Of a stretch of DNA of 64,000 nt, positions 46,115 to 58,811 are shown one piece after another. A program made the position numbers and the translations under genes. Position 1 is the stretch's first letter; each line of letters opens with the position of its first letter. The DNA is from Poa pratensis (taxonomy: Eukaryota; Streptophyta; Magnoliopsida; Poales; Poaceae): NCBI GenBank assembly GCA_947311845.1, contig CAMZMU010000111.1, positions 10,359,028 to 10,423,027 on the forward strand, given 5' to 3'. A model generated the notes under the pieces. The model worked only from the letters and a program-made list of their open reading frames with translations, made no database searches and was not told where the DNA came from.

Positions 46115-46330
46115 CACCAATAAGAAAAGGTACATGCCGATGGCTCTTTCATAGCCGTTGGCAAACTACTCGCGCCGTCAGACGAAGTGTGCTATATGCC
46201 GACGACCTGTCGGGAAAAACCGGCGGCAGCATCTCTATATGTCGACGGCTTTTATAAAGCGCTCGGCATATGGCATGTATACCGATGGCCCCGATAAAAT
46301 GCCGTTGGCAAATAGAAGCCGTCTAATGGA
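46115..46330 (+). mobile_element. decayed CACTA-like end
   Basis: CACCAATAAGAAAAGG at 46115-46130 resembles Triticeae CACTA termini of the CACTACTAGGAAAAGG type. It is followed by several GCCGATGGC/GCCGACGGC-like subterminal repeats to about 46330. No opposite end or target duplication was found. Confidence 0.35.
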
Positions 46331-46339
46331 GATGATTAA

Positions 46340-46430
46340 AGTGTAGGGTGTGCGTGTGTGCTTCCATTGTGAGTGTACGTGTGTAAGCGTCTGCTTCTAC
46401 ACAATTTTTCTTTAAAAAAACAAATGTAGA
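46340..46430 (+). mobile_element. retroposon 3' tail fragment
   Basis: GTGTGCGTGTGTGC, GTGTACGTGTGTAAGCGTCTG, then a run of A. The layout matches the tail at 56908-56990, consistent with two 3' ends of one LINE/SINE-like family. Confidence 0.35.
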
Positions 46431-47545
46431 CGCATCTTGCCTCATAAACAAACTCGCACCGAACGGTCAGATTTACATTCCAGTCTCACTTTACACCTGC
46501 GCACGCAACAGTGCAAGTGCACATAGAAGAAATACAGAATAGTGGAGGTTCTTTTCTTGAGACAACAATGGCCGCGCGCAGATACGGGCTATGGCAGTGG
46601 GCTGAACACGTCGGCACCAGCACCAACCAGAGCGCGCGATCCTGCCGGCCTGCCCGCCTGACTTTATTCTCCGGCAAATCTTATTAGAGGTTGAGGCCGG
46701 TCTTGAGGAGGAAGTGCTCCATCGCTTTCCTCGTTTCGTTACAGCCATTGCCATCGCCGGAAGCGAGCTTCTTAATTTTCCTGGCCCTTGTGGCGTGTGA
46801 CGGGGCGCTTTCTTGTAAGCAAAGAGCCAGAATTATACACATACTAAACTCGCTGCATTGCATCGTTATCCCAGAAGATAAGATAAGCACCACTTGCTAA
46901 TAAAATTTGGCCATTGGTTTGTCAGCCCCCAAACAGCCAATAATCGGCGGCGCGGAGGAGAGCATGAGCTAGGAACCAGCGATCGGCCGGTCCATTACCA
47001 GCGCCATGTCCCAATCGAGCTGAACTAGGCTAATTTGTTAAGCAGCAAGTGCATCCCAAATTAAGCAATAGCCTGGAAGACTACGTCTTTTGGTAGCTCC
47101 TGCAAACGCGATCGATCGCGGCCATGCTCACGCACAGTGTCTTGGTGCGCGCCCGTGTGCTAGGCTAGCAGCACCTCGCCATCATCGCCACCACCATCTA
47201 GCGATTGGCGATGGCTGTGCGTTCGTGCGGTGCCGCATCAGCCGCCACGATACACGAAAGCCTCTTTTCTATGCGCGAGGCCGGGCAATGGCATGGATAG
47301 AAGAAGGAGACCGGTGAGAGGGACGCACAAGAGCCTCCACCCACCAACAAGTGTTATCTACTTGTAGTATAAGAACTATTATTAACGACAGCCGCACTGC
47401 GTTGCGTTTCCTTCCTTCGTCGCCTTTCCTTGTTCGCGCGCTGCGGGTTTAGGACCCATCTGTCCGCCATTGCCGGCGGCGGCCGGCCGGCCCTGTTCGC
47501 GAGCGGACTGGAAGTACAGAATACTGATCATCGTTTGGACCTGGC
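46431..47545 (+). other. upstream region and probable promoter/5' UTR of the AGO gene
   Basis: No other gene is seen. An AGTATAAGAA element near 47366 and a GC-rich stretch (47440-47510) before the ATG at 47546 are possible core promoter and leader. The transcription start cannot be fixed from sequence. Confidence 0.35.
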
Positions 47546-50500
47546 ATGGCCTTCCAGATGAACAACGGGTACCACTCCCATGATCAAGGTATGTCTATGC
47601 GTAATTCACATCTTCCTCTCTGCTCCTGGCTTTGCGTCGTTAGTCTGGCAGCTCCGATCATGTATGTTAGTGTTTGCTCTGTGTCTCTGTTTTCATTTGC
47701 GTCAACTCTGTGTGTTGTTTTGGCTCGTCGAGTCTACCAGATTGTCCGGCCAGTTCGACTGTCAGGTTGCGGCCATGGACGCTGTTGATTTCCTTTCTCC
47801 GCAAGTAGCTGTCTTTTGCTTTGCTCGATCCTGATTTGATCTTACGACGTGGCTGCTGCTTTTGCATAAACACTCCCACCAATTTTACCTCCCCAATGTC
47901 GAAATTACCCTTTCGCCCCTGCGGGCGGCACGCCCACCCCCAAAGTTTCCCCAACCGCTGAGCCGTCTTGTGCCGCAATCGTGCGACACAACTCATCCGG
48001 CGATGCGGCGGCTCCTACACCAGCCGCCGGTGAGGCCGGCGAGCCTCCTCCCGCGCCACTCTACGCTGCTCACAGGCTCCATCATGGCTACGCGGGCGAT
48101 TGGCGCCACTCCTCCTCCCGCCCCCACCTCATCACGCCGGCCTTTTACACCCTGTCCGGCGAGGGCCGGCCATGACAGCGAGAGCGCGCCCACCACGGCA
48201 AGATTTCCGCCCTCCGTAACAGCTCTCAGTACCCACATCATGTGTTCTGCTTAGTTGTCAGCCACTACTTGTCACGGTGAATTAGCAATGCACTGAACTT
48301 GTTTCCATTCGAACCGTGACGAGAAATATATTTTTGGGTAAACTGGGGGATTTTCAGTAGCATATGATTCCAGTGGACGTTATTCAATTCCATATAAATG
48401 GTTCCCTCTTTGTTTCTTTCGCTTTTGATGGACAAAAAAAATAACAGTATCTGTTTCCTTTTGTTCTGTTTCTGTAATATAGCCTACTAAATGTTGTGAG
48501 CAATTGCGTCGCTTTAAAATATTATGTTTTGATTTTTTGCTTTTGGCATTTTGGGATTTTCCACACAATGGTGGAGGCTTGCTTTTAAGTTAATAGTATT
48601 ATGTTTTGGTTTTTATGCATGCCGCTGCCTGGAAACAATTGCAAATCTTGTTTACAGTTTAGGCCACACAATTTGGCATATGTTGTAGTCTTCAGCTCTA
48701 TGGCAGAATGTGGTCACTTCTCCGTTCTCTTTATTTTTGTTTGTTCTGGTCATTCTGTTCTGTCTTATTTGTTTATGTTGCCCAACATAAATAGTAACAT
48801 ATATATTTTCTTCGCCTTGCAGCTTTAACTTCGGTGAAAAATAAAAGATATGTCCCCCCTAGCGCAGGGGGAAGCTCTGAAACTAAGGAAGCTACACGAG
48901 CCCCTGGACAGGCTCCGTCACACCGAGTTGAGAGAGCTCCACATCATGGAGGTGGCAGTAGGGTACATGCTAACACTCAGTATTATCAACAAGGTGCTCG
49001 TGGTGGTGGACGTTACCAGGATCCAACACCACATCATCAACCATCTGGTGATCCTGTTAAGTATCAAGCAAATGGGTGTTCTGGCCATGGTGGCCCACGC
49101 CAAAGGGGAACACCACAACCATACCGCGACGGGCGTAAGAGTGGCAGCGGTGGACGCGTAGTTCCTGCTGCTCCATCAGTAACACTTCCCGAACTGCACC
49201 AAGCCCCACAAGTCCAGCACCGAGTTCCGGTGGTTACACCTTCACCACCTGAAACTGGCTCATCCTCACAACTTGTTGAGGTGAACACCGGACAAGTCCA
49301 GCTACAGTTTCAGCAACTTGATATCACGGATCAAAGTTTCTCTCGAGAGGAACAGGGTATCCAACCAGCACCACCGTCGAGTAAATCAATAAGATTTCCA
49401 ATGCGCCCTGGCAAGGGTACATCTGGCAGTAGGTGCATTGTGAAAGCGAATCATTTCTCTGCTGAACTGCCTGATAAAGATCTTCACCAGTATGATGTAA
49501 GGTCCACCTCTCGCAGAAGTTTTTGCACATATAGTATGTTCTTTTCATGAGTTTCCATTTGATATGGCACCAGGTGTCTATAAGTCCCGATGTTCCTTCC
49601 CGTGGTGTCAATCGTGCTGTGATGGGAGAACTTGTAACACTCTACAGGCAATCTCAGTTGGGTGGCCGTCTTCCTGCCTACGATGGAAGGAAGAGCCTAT
49701 ATACTGCTGGGCCGTTGCCGTTTACTTCTAGGACATTTGAAATTGTTCTGCAGGATGAGGAGGAGAGACTTGGTGGTGCGCAAGTTACACAAAGGTATGC
49801 TATTCTGGACATATCCGTGACCTGATACTATGTATGCTCCTTACTGATATATCTGCCTGTCTTAAGGCGTGAAAAACATTTTAAGGTCGTCATCAAATTT
49901 GCTGCGCGTGCTGATCTCCATCATTTAGCTATGTTTTTGGCCGGGAAGCAACAAGATGCTCCGCAAGAAGCTATTCAAGTGCTTGATATTGTTCTACGTG
50001 AATTACCTACTGCAAGGTAATATTTTCCCAACGTGTTGATGCGACAATATTGTTCTGCTAGCAGGGCTGTTGAGCATTTCCTCATTTCTCATGTGTAGGT
50101 ATTCCCCAGTTGCCAGGTCATTTTATTCACCTGACTTAGGGAGGCGCCAGCAACTTGGTGATGGCTTGGAAAGCTGGCGTGGGTTTTACCAGAGCATACG
50201 ACCCACACAGATGGGACTTTCATTGAATATTGGTTAGATCCAACTCTTTGTCTTCATAATCCATAGTACTTCTATGATAAGAGCAATCATAGGTTCCACT
50301 TGAGAACAATAACCATTTTTGTATACCTTCCGACCAGTGCAACTTGTAGTCGGTGAAGTAGTTGACTATTGATAGATATTGCTTACTCTTACAAATTAAA
50401 TCAAGCATATGGCTATTGGTACGTACAGTTTTAAATTACAACAAAGTTTAAAATTCTCCATCCCAACATTGTCCTGCTCTGGAAATTTCTCTTTTAGGAT

Positions 50501-53500
50501 GATTAGTAAGTGAATAAGTGTACATAAAGTTCAGAAATTACATGACGTCCCATGCCCATATATTCATAAACGCCTATAAATTCAGTACTCCCTCAGTTTC
50601 CTTATTATAAGGTGTATTAGTTTTAGATGAGATGAACTTTGACCAAGTTTATAGAACATATTATTAGCATTTACAATATTAAATCACTATCATTAGATTC
50701 ATCATGAAATGTATTTTCATATGTTTTTTTTGTTATCATTTCAAAGGTTGATATTTGTTTCTAAAATATTTGTCAAAGATAGTCAAGTTTGACTTTCAAA
50801 AGAACTAATACACCTTATAATAAACGGAGGGAGTAGCATATTTGTTGTATGATTTTGCAGATTGACAGCTGGAAAGCCAATTATGATAGTTCAGTTCATG
50901 GTAAATAGCGGCCAATATGAAGAGCATGCGTAGTTGGAACCCTTGAGTTTTTTGTTTTTTGAAAAGGGGAATGGAACTCCGGCCTCTGCATTAATCGATG
51001 CACACAGCCTTTTTATTGCAGAACCCTTTAGTCTGAGATGTTGCATTTATCATTATTTTGTGCTATGCTTGATTTATGTTTAAAACTTGTGTTCCTTGTT
51101 CACTCCAGTCCTAAGATGTGAATCATATAGGGACAGAGTTCATTAAATTGATTTTGCTCTTCTTTGCATCTTGAAATAGCTTGACATTTTCTGTGGCAGA
51201 TATGTCATCTACAGCGTTCATCGAGCCTCTACCTGTGATTGATTTCGTTGCACAACTCTTGAATAGAAACGTCTCAGTCAGACCATTATCAGATGCTGAC
51301 CGTGTGAAGGTTAGATTATTCTGTTACACAATGCTTAAGTTGTAGTTTGTGCTCACTCTTCACTCACAAGCTTCCCTAAATTTTTGTGTTACTCGTATAT
51401 TTTTCCATTCACAATGCTTAAGTTGTACTTTTTATTTTATTAGTTGTATTTATGTCATCTACACATTGTTTTTATTTTACTCGTATGTCATCTCACATGC
51501 TTCCCTATCTTTTACCACTGGTCAGATCAAGAAGGCTTTACGAGGTGTAAAGGTTGAGGTCACACATAGAGGCAATATGCGCAGAAAGTATCGTATATTT
51601 GGTCTTACCTCACAACCAACAAGAGAGTTGACGTATGTATTTCGCTTACCTATATGTGAAGCCTCTAGCCTTCTGTTATGTCCATCACGCTGTTAAATAT
51701 GAATGTGTAATAAGATAATTATTGGACCTGCTTGGTTTGTCATTCAACAGTTTCCCTATAGATGACCATGGTACCGTGAAGGCAGTAGTGCAATACTTCC
51801 AGGAGACATACGGTTTTAACATTCAGCATACCACTTTACCTTGCTTGCAAGTGGGCAACCAACAGAAACCAAATTATCTTCCGATGGAGGTTGGTGTCCT
51901 AAAAAGCCTCTATAACCTCAATGTTTCGTACCTTTCTAACATATTATACAGTAAAAGACATTCGCCATCACATCGAAATTTCAGGTCTGCAAGATTGTCG
52001 AGGGACAGCGTTACTCGAAACGACTGAATGAGAAACAGATAGCTGCTCTTCTGAAAGTGACCTGCCAACGCCCCCAACAGCGGGAGCTGGACATTTTGCA
52101 GGTAACTTTGTCCACATTAATTGGTGTGAATTAGTTTTAATTTACTTATTTCTTCTATACTGTAGTGCTTTATGAATTTATTTTTCTTCTTTGCCATGTT
52201 CTTCATCTGGGTTTAGTCACACATGGTTTCAGCTATATATACAAGCTTCATCCAGTTTCTAAAATTTATTTATGTACTCGATTGGAATTGGGTTTTTCCT
52301 TTTTCAAACACTGTTTTGGACTTAATACTTAAAGATGCCCAAAATTGTGTTATTGCAAATATTGTTTGTATTTCCTTATATTGTACTACATCTGTTCCGA
52401 AATATAGGATGTTTTAGCTATTTTCTGATTCGGTTGTACCTAGACGCGTTTTAGTGTGTAGATTCACTCATTTTAGTCCGTATGTAGTCCATATTGAATT
52501 ATCTAAACATCTTATAATTTGGAACGGAGGGAGTACATATTCAGGTGGCTTGATCGGCGTAAATTTCTCCTACCACAGATAGCCATTTATCTTTTTCTTG
52601 CATACATAACCATTTGCAGTTTCCTTTCCTTTTCCTACAAAAAGAATGTTTTCTAGGCTGAACCTGTTTCTTGTTTCGTCTTTGGTTAACAGACAGTGAA
52701 TCACAACGCATACCATCAGGATCCATATGCGCAGGAGTTTGGCATAAGGATTGATGATCGCCTTGCGTCGGTTGAAGCTCGCATCCTACCTCCCCCTAGA
52801 GTAAGAACACATGGTTGACATGTTTCAACTTTCAAGTCTATTTTATATATTATGCCTTTTTCTGGATGTCTGACTATTGTCCTTTTACTATTAGCTTAAG
52901 TACCATGATAGTGGCAGAGAGAAGGATGTCTTGCCAAGAATTGGCCAATGGAATATGATGAATAAGGTAAAAATAACTATTGTGTTGATGGTTATATCGA
53001 AGATTGTCTTCGGAAATACTGTGCTCTTGCAAATTAATTTTCTTGGTAATGCACTTGTTGCAGAAAATGGTCAACGGTGGGAGAGTTAATCACTGGATAT
53101 GCATTAACTTTTCTCGGAATGTCCCAGACAGTGCTGCGAAGAATTTCTGTCGTGAGCTGGCTGATATGTGCCAAATATCTGGGATGGTAGGTCTCTATCA
53201 TCTAAACAGTGCCTCCAGACATCTCATTTTCAGTTGTGTATTTGTAATTTATAGTCCTAATCTCTCACACGCTTCATTTTCTCCCACCATAGGACTTTTC
53301 AGTTGATCCTCTGCTTCCTCCTTTAACCACAAGACCGGAAAATGTAGAAAGAGCACTCAGAGCACGCTATCAAGATGCCATGAATGTTCTGAAACCACAG
53401 GGCAGGCAACTTGACCTGCTTATTGTGATTTTGCCTGACAATAATGGTTCTCTCTATGGTATGCTCTTTAATTCAAAACATAAGAAGTGTATTATCTGAT

Positions 53501-55532
53501 CCGAATACTAACTATTATTATCACTCCTAAAGGTAATATCAAAAGAATTTGTGAGACAGATCTTGGATTGGTATCTCAATGCTGTCTCACGAAACATATT
53601 TTTAAGAGGAGCCCGCAGTATCTTGCAAATGTCGCCCTTAAAATCAATGTCAAGGTTTTTCCTGTTCTGTGGCTTCTGCCTACTGCTAACCTGGACTTTG
53701 TAGTTCTTTTTTTCCTATGCTTCTTTTCACATTCCTTGACTCCTGTAGGTGGGAGGAAGAAATACTGTACTTGTTGATGCTTTGTCAAGGAGAATTCCCC
53801 TTGTTAGTGACAGACCAACCATTATATTTGGTGCTGATGTTACCCATCCTCATCCTGGAGAAGATTCTAGCCCTTCCATCGCAGCTGTAAGTGTATACTG
53901 TCTAACATGTCGATCTTGAATCATCTCATGTATGTATTATCATATAGTAAAGCTTATATTCTGGGTTAAAGGTTGCTATTTCGCTGTTCAGCATCTGCTG
54001 TTTAGTTTTACTGTTGCCTTGTTCACATCTTGCTGGGCGTCCAATTGTTATTAATGATTCCATGCTCATGCAGGTTGTTGCTTCTCAAGACTGGCCTGAG
54101 GTCACGAAGTATGCTGGATTAGTGAGTGCACAAACCCGTCGCCAGGAGTTGATAGAAGACCTTTTTAAAGTGTGCCAAGATCCCCAGAGAGGGACTGTAT
54201 ATGGTGGAATGGTTAGGTATGATCTTGTTCACTTGCAATACATAAAAATTGCTTGAATGGTATTACGCATATACAAGTTCTATTGAATTTGCAGAGAACT
54301 TCTCATTTCCTTTCATCGATCGACTGGACAGAAACCCCAGAGGATCATATTCTATAGGTACTAATCTTCATCTAAGCATATCCGATTGGCAGCATTGTCC
54401 AGAACTTCACATATTTGACATATCTTTTTACAGGGATGGTGTTAGTGAAGGACAGTTCTACCAGGTTCTGTTTTATGAGCTTGATGCCATTAGAAAGGTG
54501 AGATTATGTTTTCTATATATTCTCACATGATACCAGCACAAAAAAAATCTCACATGAAATTTCATTGAGTCTGAGATGGCGTTTTGGTTTAATAAACCTA
54601 GGCCTGTGCATCCCTGGAGCCCAATTATCAGCCACCTGTTACCTTTGTGGTGGTCCAGAAGCGTCATCATACACGACTCTTTGCTAATAACCACAACGAT
54701 CAGCGCAGTGTTGATAGAAAAAGTGGAAATATACTGCCTGGTAAGTTGTTGCCTTGTTGGTGAATTTTGTTGTTCTGCATAGTTTCTCGACCCTATTCAT
54801 GAAACCTATGCACGAAAGCTGAATTCTTAATCCAAGGTCAACTTATCATTATCATCTTATGTCTTATTTTAGGCACTGTGGTTGATTCGAAGATATGCCA
54901 TCCTACTGAATTCGATTTCTACCTTTGTAGCCATGCTGGTATTCAGGTCAGTTGCTCTATACAGGTTAAAATAAGCCTTGGGATGGACTTGATTTAACCT
55001 TACACTACTTTCAGGGAACAAGCCGCCCTGCACATTACCATGTCCTGTGGGATGAAAACAAATTTACTGCAGATGGTTTGCAGACTCTTACGAACAACTT
55101 GTGCTACACGTAATTTACTGCCACGCCTCCATTTCGATATATATATGCATGACCAGTAAACTGACCATTGTCCCTGTTGTTGCAGCTACGCAAGGTGCAC
55201 CCGTTCTGTATCAATTGGTAAGGCGGATGTGTCCAAACCTCCATTCTGTTCCATCAAGTTAACGCGCAAAAAAAATTGTATTATCTGGTGTTGCATGTTC
55301 TCATGATGTGTTGGTTTTCTGTGCAGTGCCTCCTGCTTACTATGCCCACCTTGCGGCTTTTCGAGCTCGGTTCTACATGGAACCAGATACTTCGGACGGC
55401 GGTTCGGTTGTGAGTGGTGTTACGACAAGCCGTGGCCCTAATGGATCACGCAGCAGAACTGCTGGGAATGTTGCTGTTAAGCCTCTACCTGATCTCAAGG
55501 AAAACGTGAAACGTGTCATGTTTTACTGCTAA
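47546..55532 (+). CDS. AGO1D: Argonaute, AGO1d-like (23 exons, 1079 aa)
   Basis: Exons: 47546-47588, 48823-49496, 49574-49794, 49867-50016, 50099-50232, 51200-51309, 51526-51632, 51751-51889, 51985-52101, 52693-52800, 52895-52966, 53064-53186, 53293-53458, 53533-53654, 53749-53886, 54074-54216, 54295-54357, 54434-54497, 54602-54740, 54873-54946, 55015-55109, 55186-55217, 55327-55532 (TAA). All are GT-AG and in phase, 3240 nt. Order: Gly/Gln-rich N-terminus; N domain ([18 protein letters not shown]); PAZ (about 410-530); MID with [10 protein letters not shown], the 5'-U-type specificity loop of AGO1; PIWI (about 720-1030). Slicer tetrad D792 (FGADVTH), E833 (RRQELIED), D878 (FYRDGVSEG) and H1019 (YYAHLAAF) is complete. 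It ends FYC. It binds miRNAs and cleaves targets in cytoplasm and nucleus. Exon 2 holds a miR168-like site. The 14-codon first exon fits by phase but needs RNA proof. Confidence 0.95.
49186..49206 (+). promoter_or_regulatory. miR168-like target site in AGO mRNA (exon 2)
   Basis: The 21-nt stretch pairs with miR168 (recalled sequence UCGCUUGGUGCAGAUCGGGAC) at 17 positions. Mismatches fall at miRNA positions 1, 2, 14 and 21; the slicing site between 10 and 11 is paired. It encodes LPELHQA, the place where AGO1 genes carry this site. It predicts feedback control of the gene by AGO1-loaded miR168. Confidence 0.75.
50588..50833. mobile_element. Stowaway-like MITE in AGO intron 5
   Basis: 246 bp with ends CTCCCTCAGTTTCC and, on the other strand, CTCCCTCCGTTTATT. 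The inverted parts share TTATAAGGTGTATTAGTT. TA target duplication at 50586-50587 and 50834-50835. Confidence 0.85.
52389..52533. mobile_element. Stowaway-like MITE in AGO intron 9
   Basis: 145 bp between TA dinucleotides (52387-52388, 52534-52535). The right end on the opposite strand reads CTCCCTCCGTTCCAAAT; the left end is mutated (CATCTGTTCCGAAAT). Confidence 0.8.
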
Positions 55533-56690
55533 GTTTCGGGGCAACGCCTCTGGGCCGTTCCCAGTGTCCAGTGACCCCAATTGAAGTAGTGTTGATTTAT
55601 GTGAATGTGTGGGATCATCAATGCTGAGTTGCTGAACAAGCTGAACAATTTTTAAGATGTACTTCCGAAGGTACTCCATTACCATCCCACTGGACTGGTG
55701 TTCTTGCTTCATTTAGTACAATTGAAATGTCTTCCACAAAGTCGGACTTTGAGAGGGTTGACGAGTCGTTAGGTGTACATTGTCACTAAGTAAGCAACAA
55801 GGATGCTGTCAAGCTGATCAATTCTTCGTTTCTTGTTATATTTGACAGCTAGCTCTATCTTTGCACTTTGCTGTTGGTGGATGTTACCGCACCACATTTG
55901 CCAGTCTTTTCTTTGCGGCGACATTAGTAATATCATATAAATGTATATGTTTTTACAGCGGAATAGTTTATTGATTTAAGAGCATTTATAGAGAGCAACG
56001 TGTTTGCCTAGACACTGACCTGTTCCTGAACTTAAGTACCGAATAGCTAAAGATGTGGACTGAATTTTCAAAGCAAGTCTTGCTTGATTATGAGCTTTCA
56101 CCCTCCTGCTTCTATTCAAATGGGAAATCCCGTTGCGTTAGAAGGAGGGATAACATTGGATCTGTGCTATCAAAGGCCCGACCTTCCAATGGACTGGAGC
56201 ACTAAAAAGGTTTGTAGCTGCTGCTGCTGAAGCAAACACTGAGTAATTCAGATAACAAGGCAGTAACGACCAGATCAAGCAGGGAAAAGACAGACTTGCT
56301 CGAGTCGCTCCAAGCGGGCAGCCGGGCGAAACCCTAACTGGGGCTTGTGCTTCCTCCCTGCTCCGCCCACCTCGACGCCCGCCGGAGAGACCAGATAGAT
56401 AAAGCCTGTCTAGCGGAAGGCGGCGTCGGGCCAGTCTTCTTGCCCTGCAAGAGCCATCGTGACCGTCGCCCTGGACGGGGCGCATATCGGCGGAGGTCGG
56501 ACGTCGGGACGGCGGCCCCGAGTATTCTCGGTAGTGGGGTGCCGTTGAGGCCGCAAGGGCAGCGCACCGACGGGCCATGGTGGCGAAGGTCCGTGGCGGA
56601 GCCTCCCGATGTACGGTTCGCGAGTGGTGATCTCTTTGGTGCTTGTTTTCCAGTGGCGACGCAACTTCCGATCCCTGCCAAGAGGCGACT
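55533..56690. other. AGO 3' UTR and intergenic sequence
   Basis: The first few hundred bases are probably the AGO 3' UTR. The GC-rich 56140-56690 part has short ORFs without domains and may be old TE sequence. Confidence 0.4.
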
Positions 56691-56992
56691 TGAGCTCCCA
56701 CGTGGCAAGAGAACCAACCTGATTAGGAGGGTGGTTGTACCCCATCCCATCAGAGTTTAAATTCAGTTTTGACACTGATATTTCTCATTAAAGGCGGATT
56801 ATTCTTCAGTGGGAGGCGACGTTCCCGTCGATAGCAAAGCGACTGTAGTGACTTCGTCAATTTAAAGACCCGACCGCCGGCTCAGTCTCTCGGAGATGAT
56901 CATAGGGTAGTGTGTGTGTGCATTCATAGGGATGAGTGTATGCGCGTGTATGTAAGCGTCTGTGTTTGTACTGTGTTTCCTAAAAAAAAGGT
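56690..56992 (+). mobile_element. SINE/LINE-like retroposon fragment with A-rich tail
   Basis: Has GTGGTTGTACCCCATCCC, a B-box-like AGTTTAAATTC, the GTGGGAGGCGACGTTCCCGT core, a GT-rich stretch ending GTAAGCGTCTGTGTTTGTAC, then AAAAAAAA. The tail matches the fragment at 46340-46430. The pattern is common in Triticeae retroposons as remembered. No clear target duplication was found. Confidence 0.45.
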
Positions 56993-57593
56993 CCTGCATG
57001 GCATGCCCAATCCATCGGATGCAGGTTGCCTCTGAGGTGTTCATGTGCGCGCCAACTATTAGCTATTATTATGCTCTAGGCGGCGCGTCCCTAGGCTTCA
57101 ATTTTTTTCTATGGGGCGCAATGTTGCGGGTTTCAGCCTCTCTAAATTAGAGGTTTTCGGTATCACGGTCTTGTGCTTGACCGTGCATGGGTACAGTGCT
57201 TGGCATGCTCACCAAGGCGTCTGCGACAACAGATCTGGCGACTCTATTTCTCCCGTGCTTGGGTTTGGAATTTGTCCGAGTTGGCCATGTGACTGGCCTA
57301 TTGGCTCTACATGGGCCATCTGGACTCTCGGCTGGGTGACTTCGATTTGGTGGCACTCTTTGAGTGCTGAGTCTCCAAGGGTGAAAACTTTATATCTGAC
57401 TTTGACTAGTTGAACCTAGCAATAGAAGCGTTTAGGTGATATTCTTTGTTGAAGGCATTGCATGGAATATGTTAGGACTTCTCTTTGGGGTGAAAACAAA
57501 TTATCTAGCCTCGGTGGTTGGATCCAGTAATGTCGACGTCTTGTGTCATTTTCGTCTTGGAGCCATCATTGTTGAAGTGCCTCTCATGTTACC

Positions 57594-57867
57594 TTCGGTT
57601 TTCATCATTGGTGGTTGATGCAGTTATTCTGTTGTTCACCTTTTTTTAAAATTAATTTTGATGTGTGCATGTCGACGCCTGCACTAACTCTTTATATCGT
57701 GTTGGTTAAGAGGTTAAAATTTACACTTGGCACGCAGGCGGTTAAAATTGCCTGCCAATACCATATTTCACACAGTTTATGATAAAGGAAATATATTGAT
57801 ATAAATTAAAACCAATTAATTTAAAATTAATTTCGGTTTTCATCATTGGTGGTTGATGCAGTCATTC
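57594..57867. repeat. 36-bp direct repeat flanking 202 bp
   Basis: 57594-57629 and 57832-57867 share TTCGGTTTTCATCATTGGTG and the next 16 bases with one T/C change. The enclosed AT-rich DNA begins and ends with AAAATTAATTT-like sequence. Confidence 0.75.
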
Positions 57868-58811
57868 GAATCACTTTGCGATATCAGAAGTACCTACAAA
57901 TTTTAAATTTATCCTATGTCTCTTTCCTAATGTCTTGGAATCCTACCTTGTCCAAGTATCTAATTGTGCTATCGATTATTGAACTGCTCTAAGTTGTAAT
58001 TGTTTTCACTTTTATTAGAGCAAAATTCACAAACTATTATTCACCCCACTCTAATCGCATATCTTGTTCCTTCAGTTAGCCGCTTGTGGCTGTGTGCCAT
58101 GGACCATGGTTGTACTCGTAAGCTGGTATTTCCGAGGAACCGGGGCTTTATTGATTTAAAGCCAAGCGAAAATTTCTTGTCTTAAAAAACTTGAGATTGC
58201 ACAAAATACCTGCTATATATGAAGAACCTTATTTTTAACAGATTTGTACACCATAAACAGTCATGAGCAATTATACAGAAAATTAATATCACTCATGTGG
58301 GCTAAAATAATCAATGGCATTATTGGAAAAAGGAAAGGAGAACAAGAAACATAAGAAATTGAGTAGGCACGATCAAGTTTTGACCATCCCTCACAGAACA
58401 AGCTACAAAAACCTTACGGTGTATGCAACTATCTCTTCTGGCCAGTATGAATTAACCCAATTACATTTAACCAGACTAAACCACAGTAAAAAACATTAAA
58501 AGGAACACTACCACTAAATATAAGGTCTCATCTCATGATTCGAGTTGATCGAGTTTCTTCCTTTCCTGAATTGGTGGAAGAAGAAGCCCCTGCATACCCA
58601 ACACACCTTGTGTCTCCGAATCACAAAAGCTGGCATTATCCATGGTGAAATTTTAACCTTACTCCCAGAAGTCAAAACATTTGTGCTGCCAGCCTGCATA
58701 TAAAGTTGTAAACAGCTTCTTCCATGCATGCTTCCCAAGTTCACACAACTCGATCGGGCACTAGAATGATCGAGCTTAAGCTAGCTTAGTGCCTTGCTAA
58801 AATTCTGCTCA
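57868..58811. other. intergenic region between the two convergent genes
   Basis: AT-rich, no gene seen. The right part (58500-58811) is probably the 3' UTR of the IDD gene on the - strand. Confidence 0.4.

Noticed and set aside
48834..49550. Translation of AGO starting at 48834 and reading past 49496
   Set aside because: 48834 is GTG, and the frame after 49496 is intron; exon phases support joining to 47546-47588 and to 49574.
56138..56760. ORFs of 121-187 codons on both strands
   Set aside because: No recognisable domain or splice signals; GC-rich repeat-like sequence.
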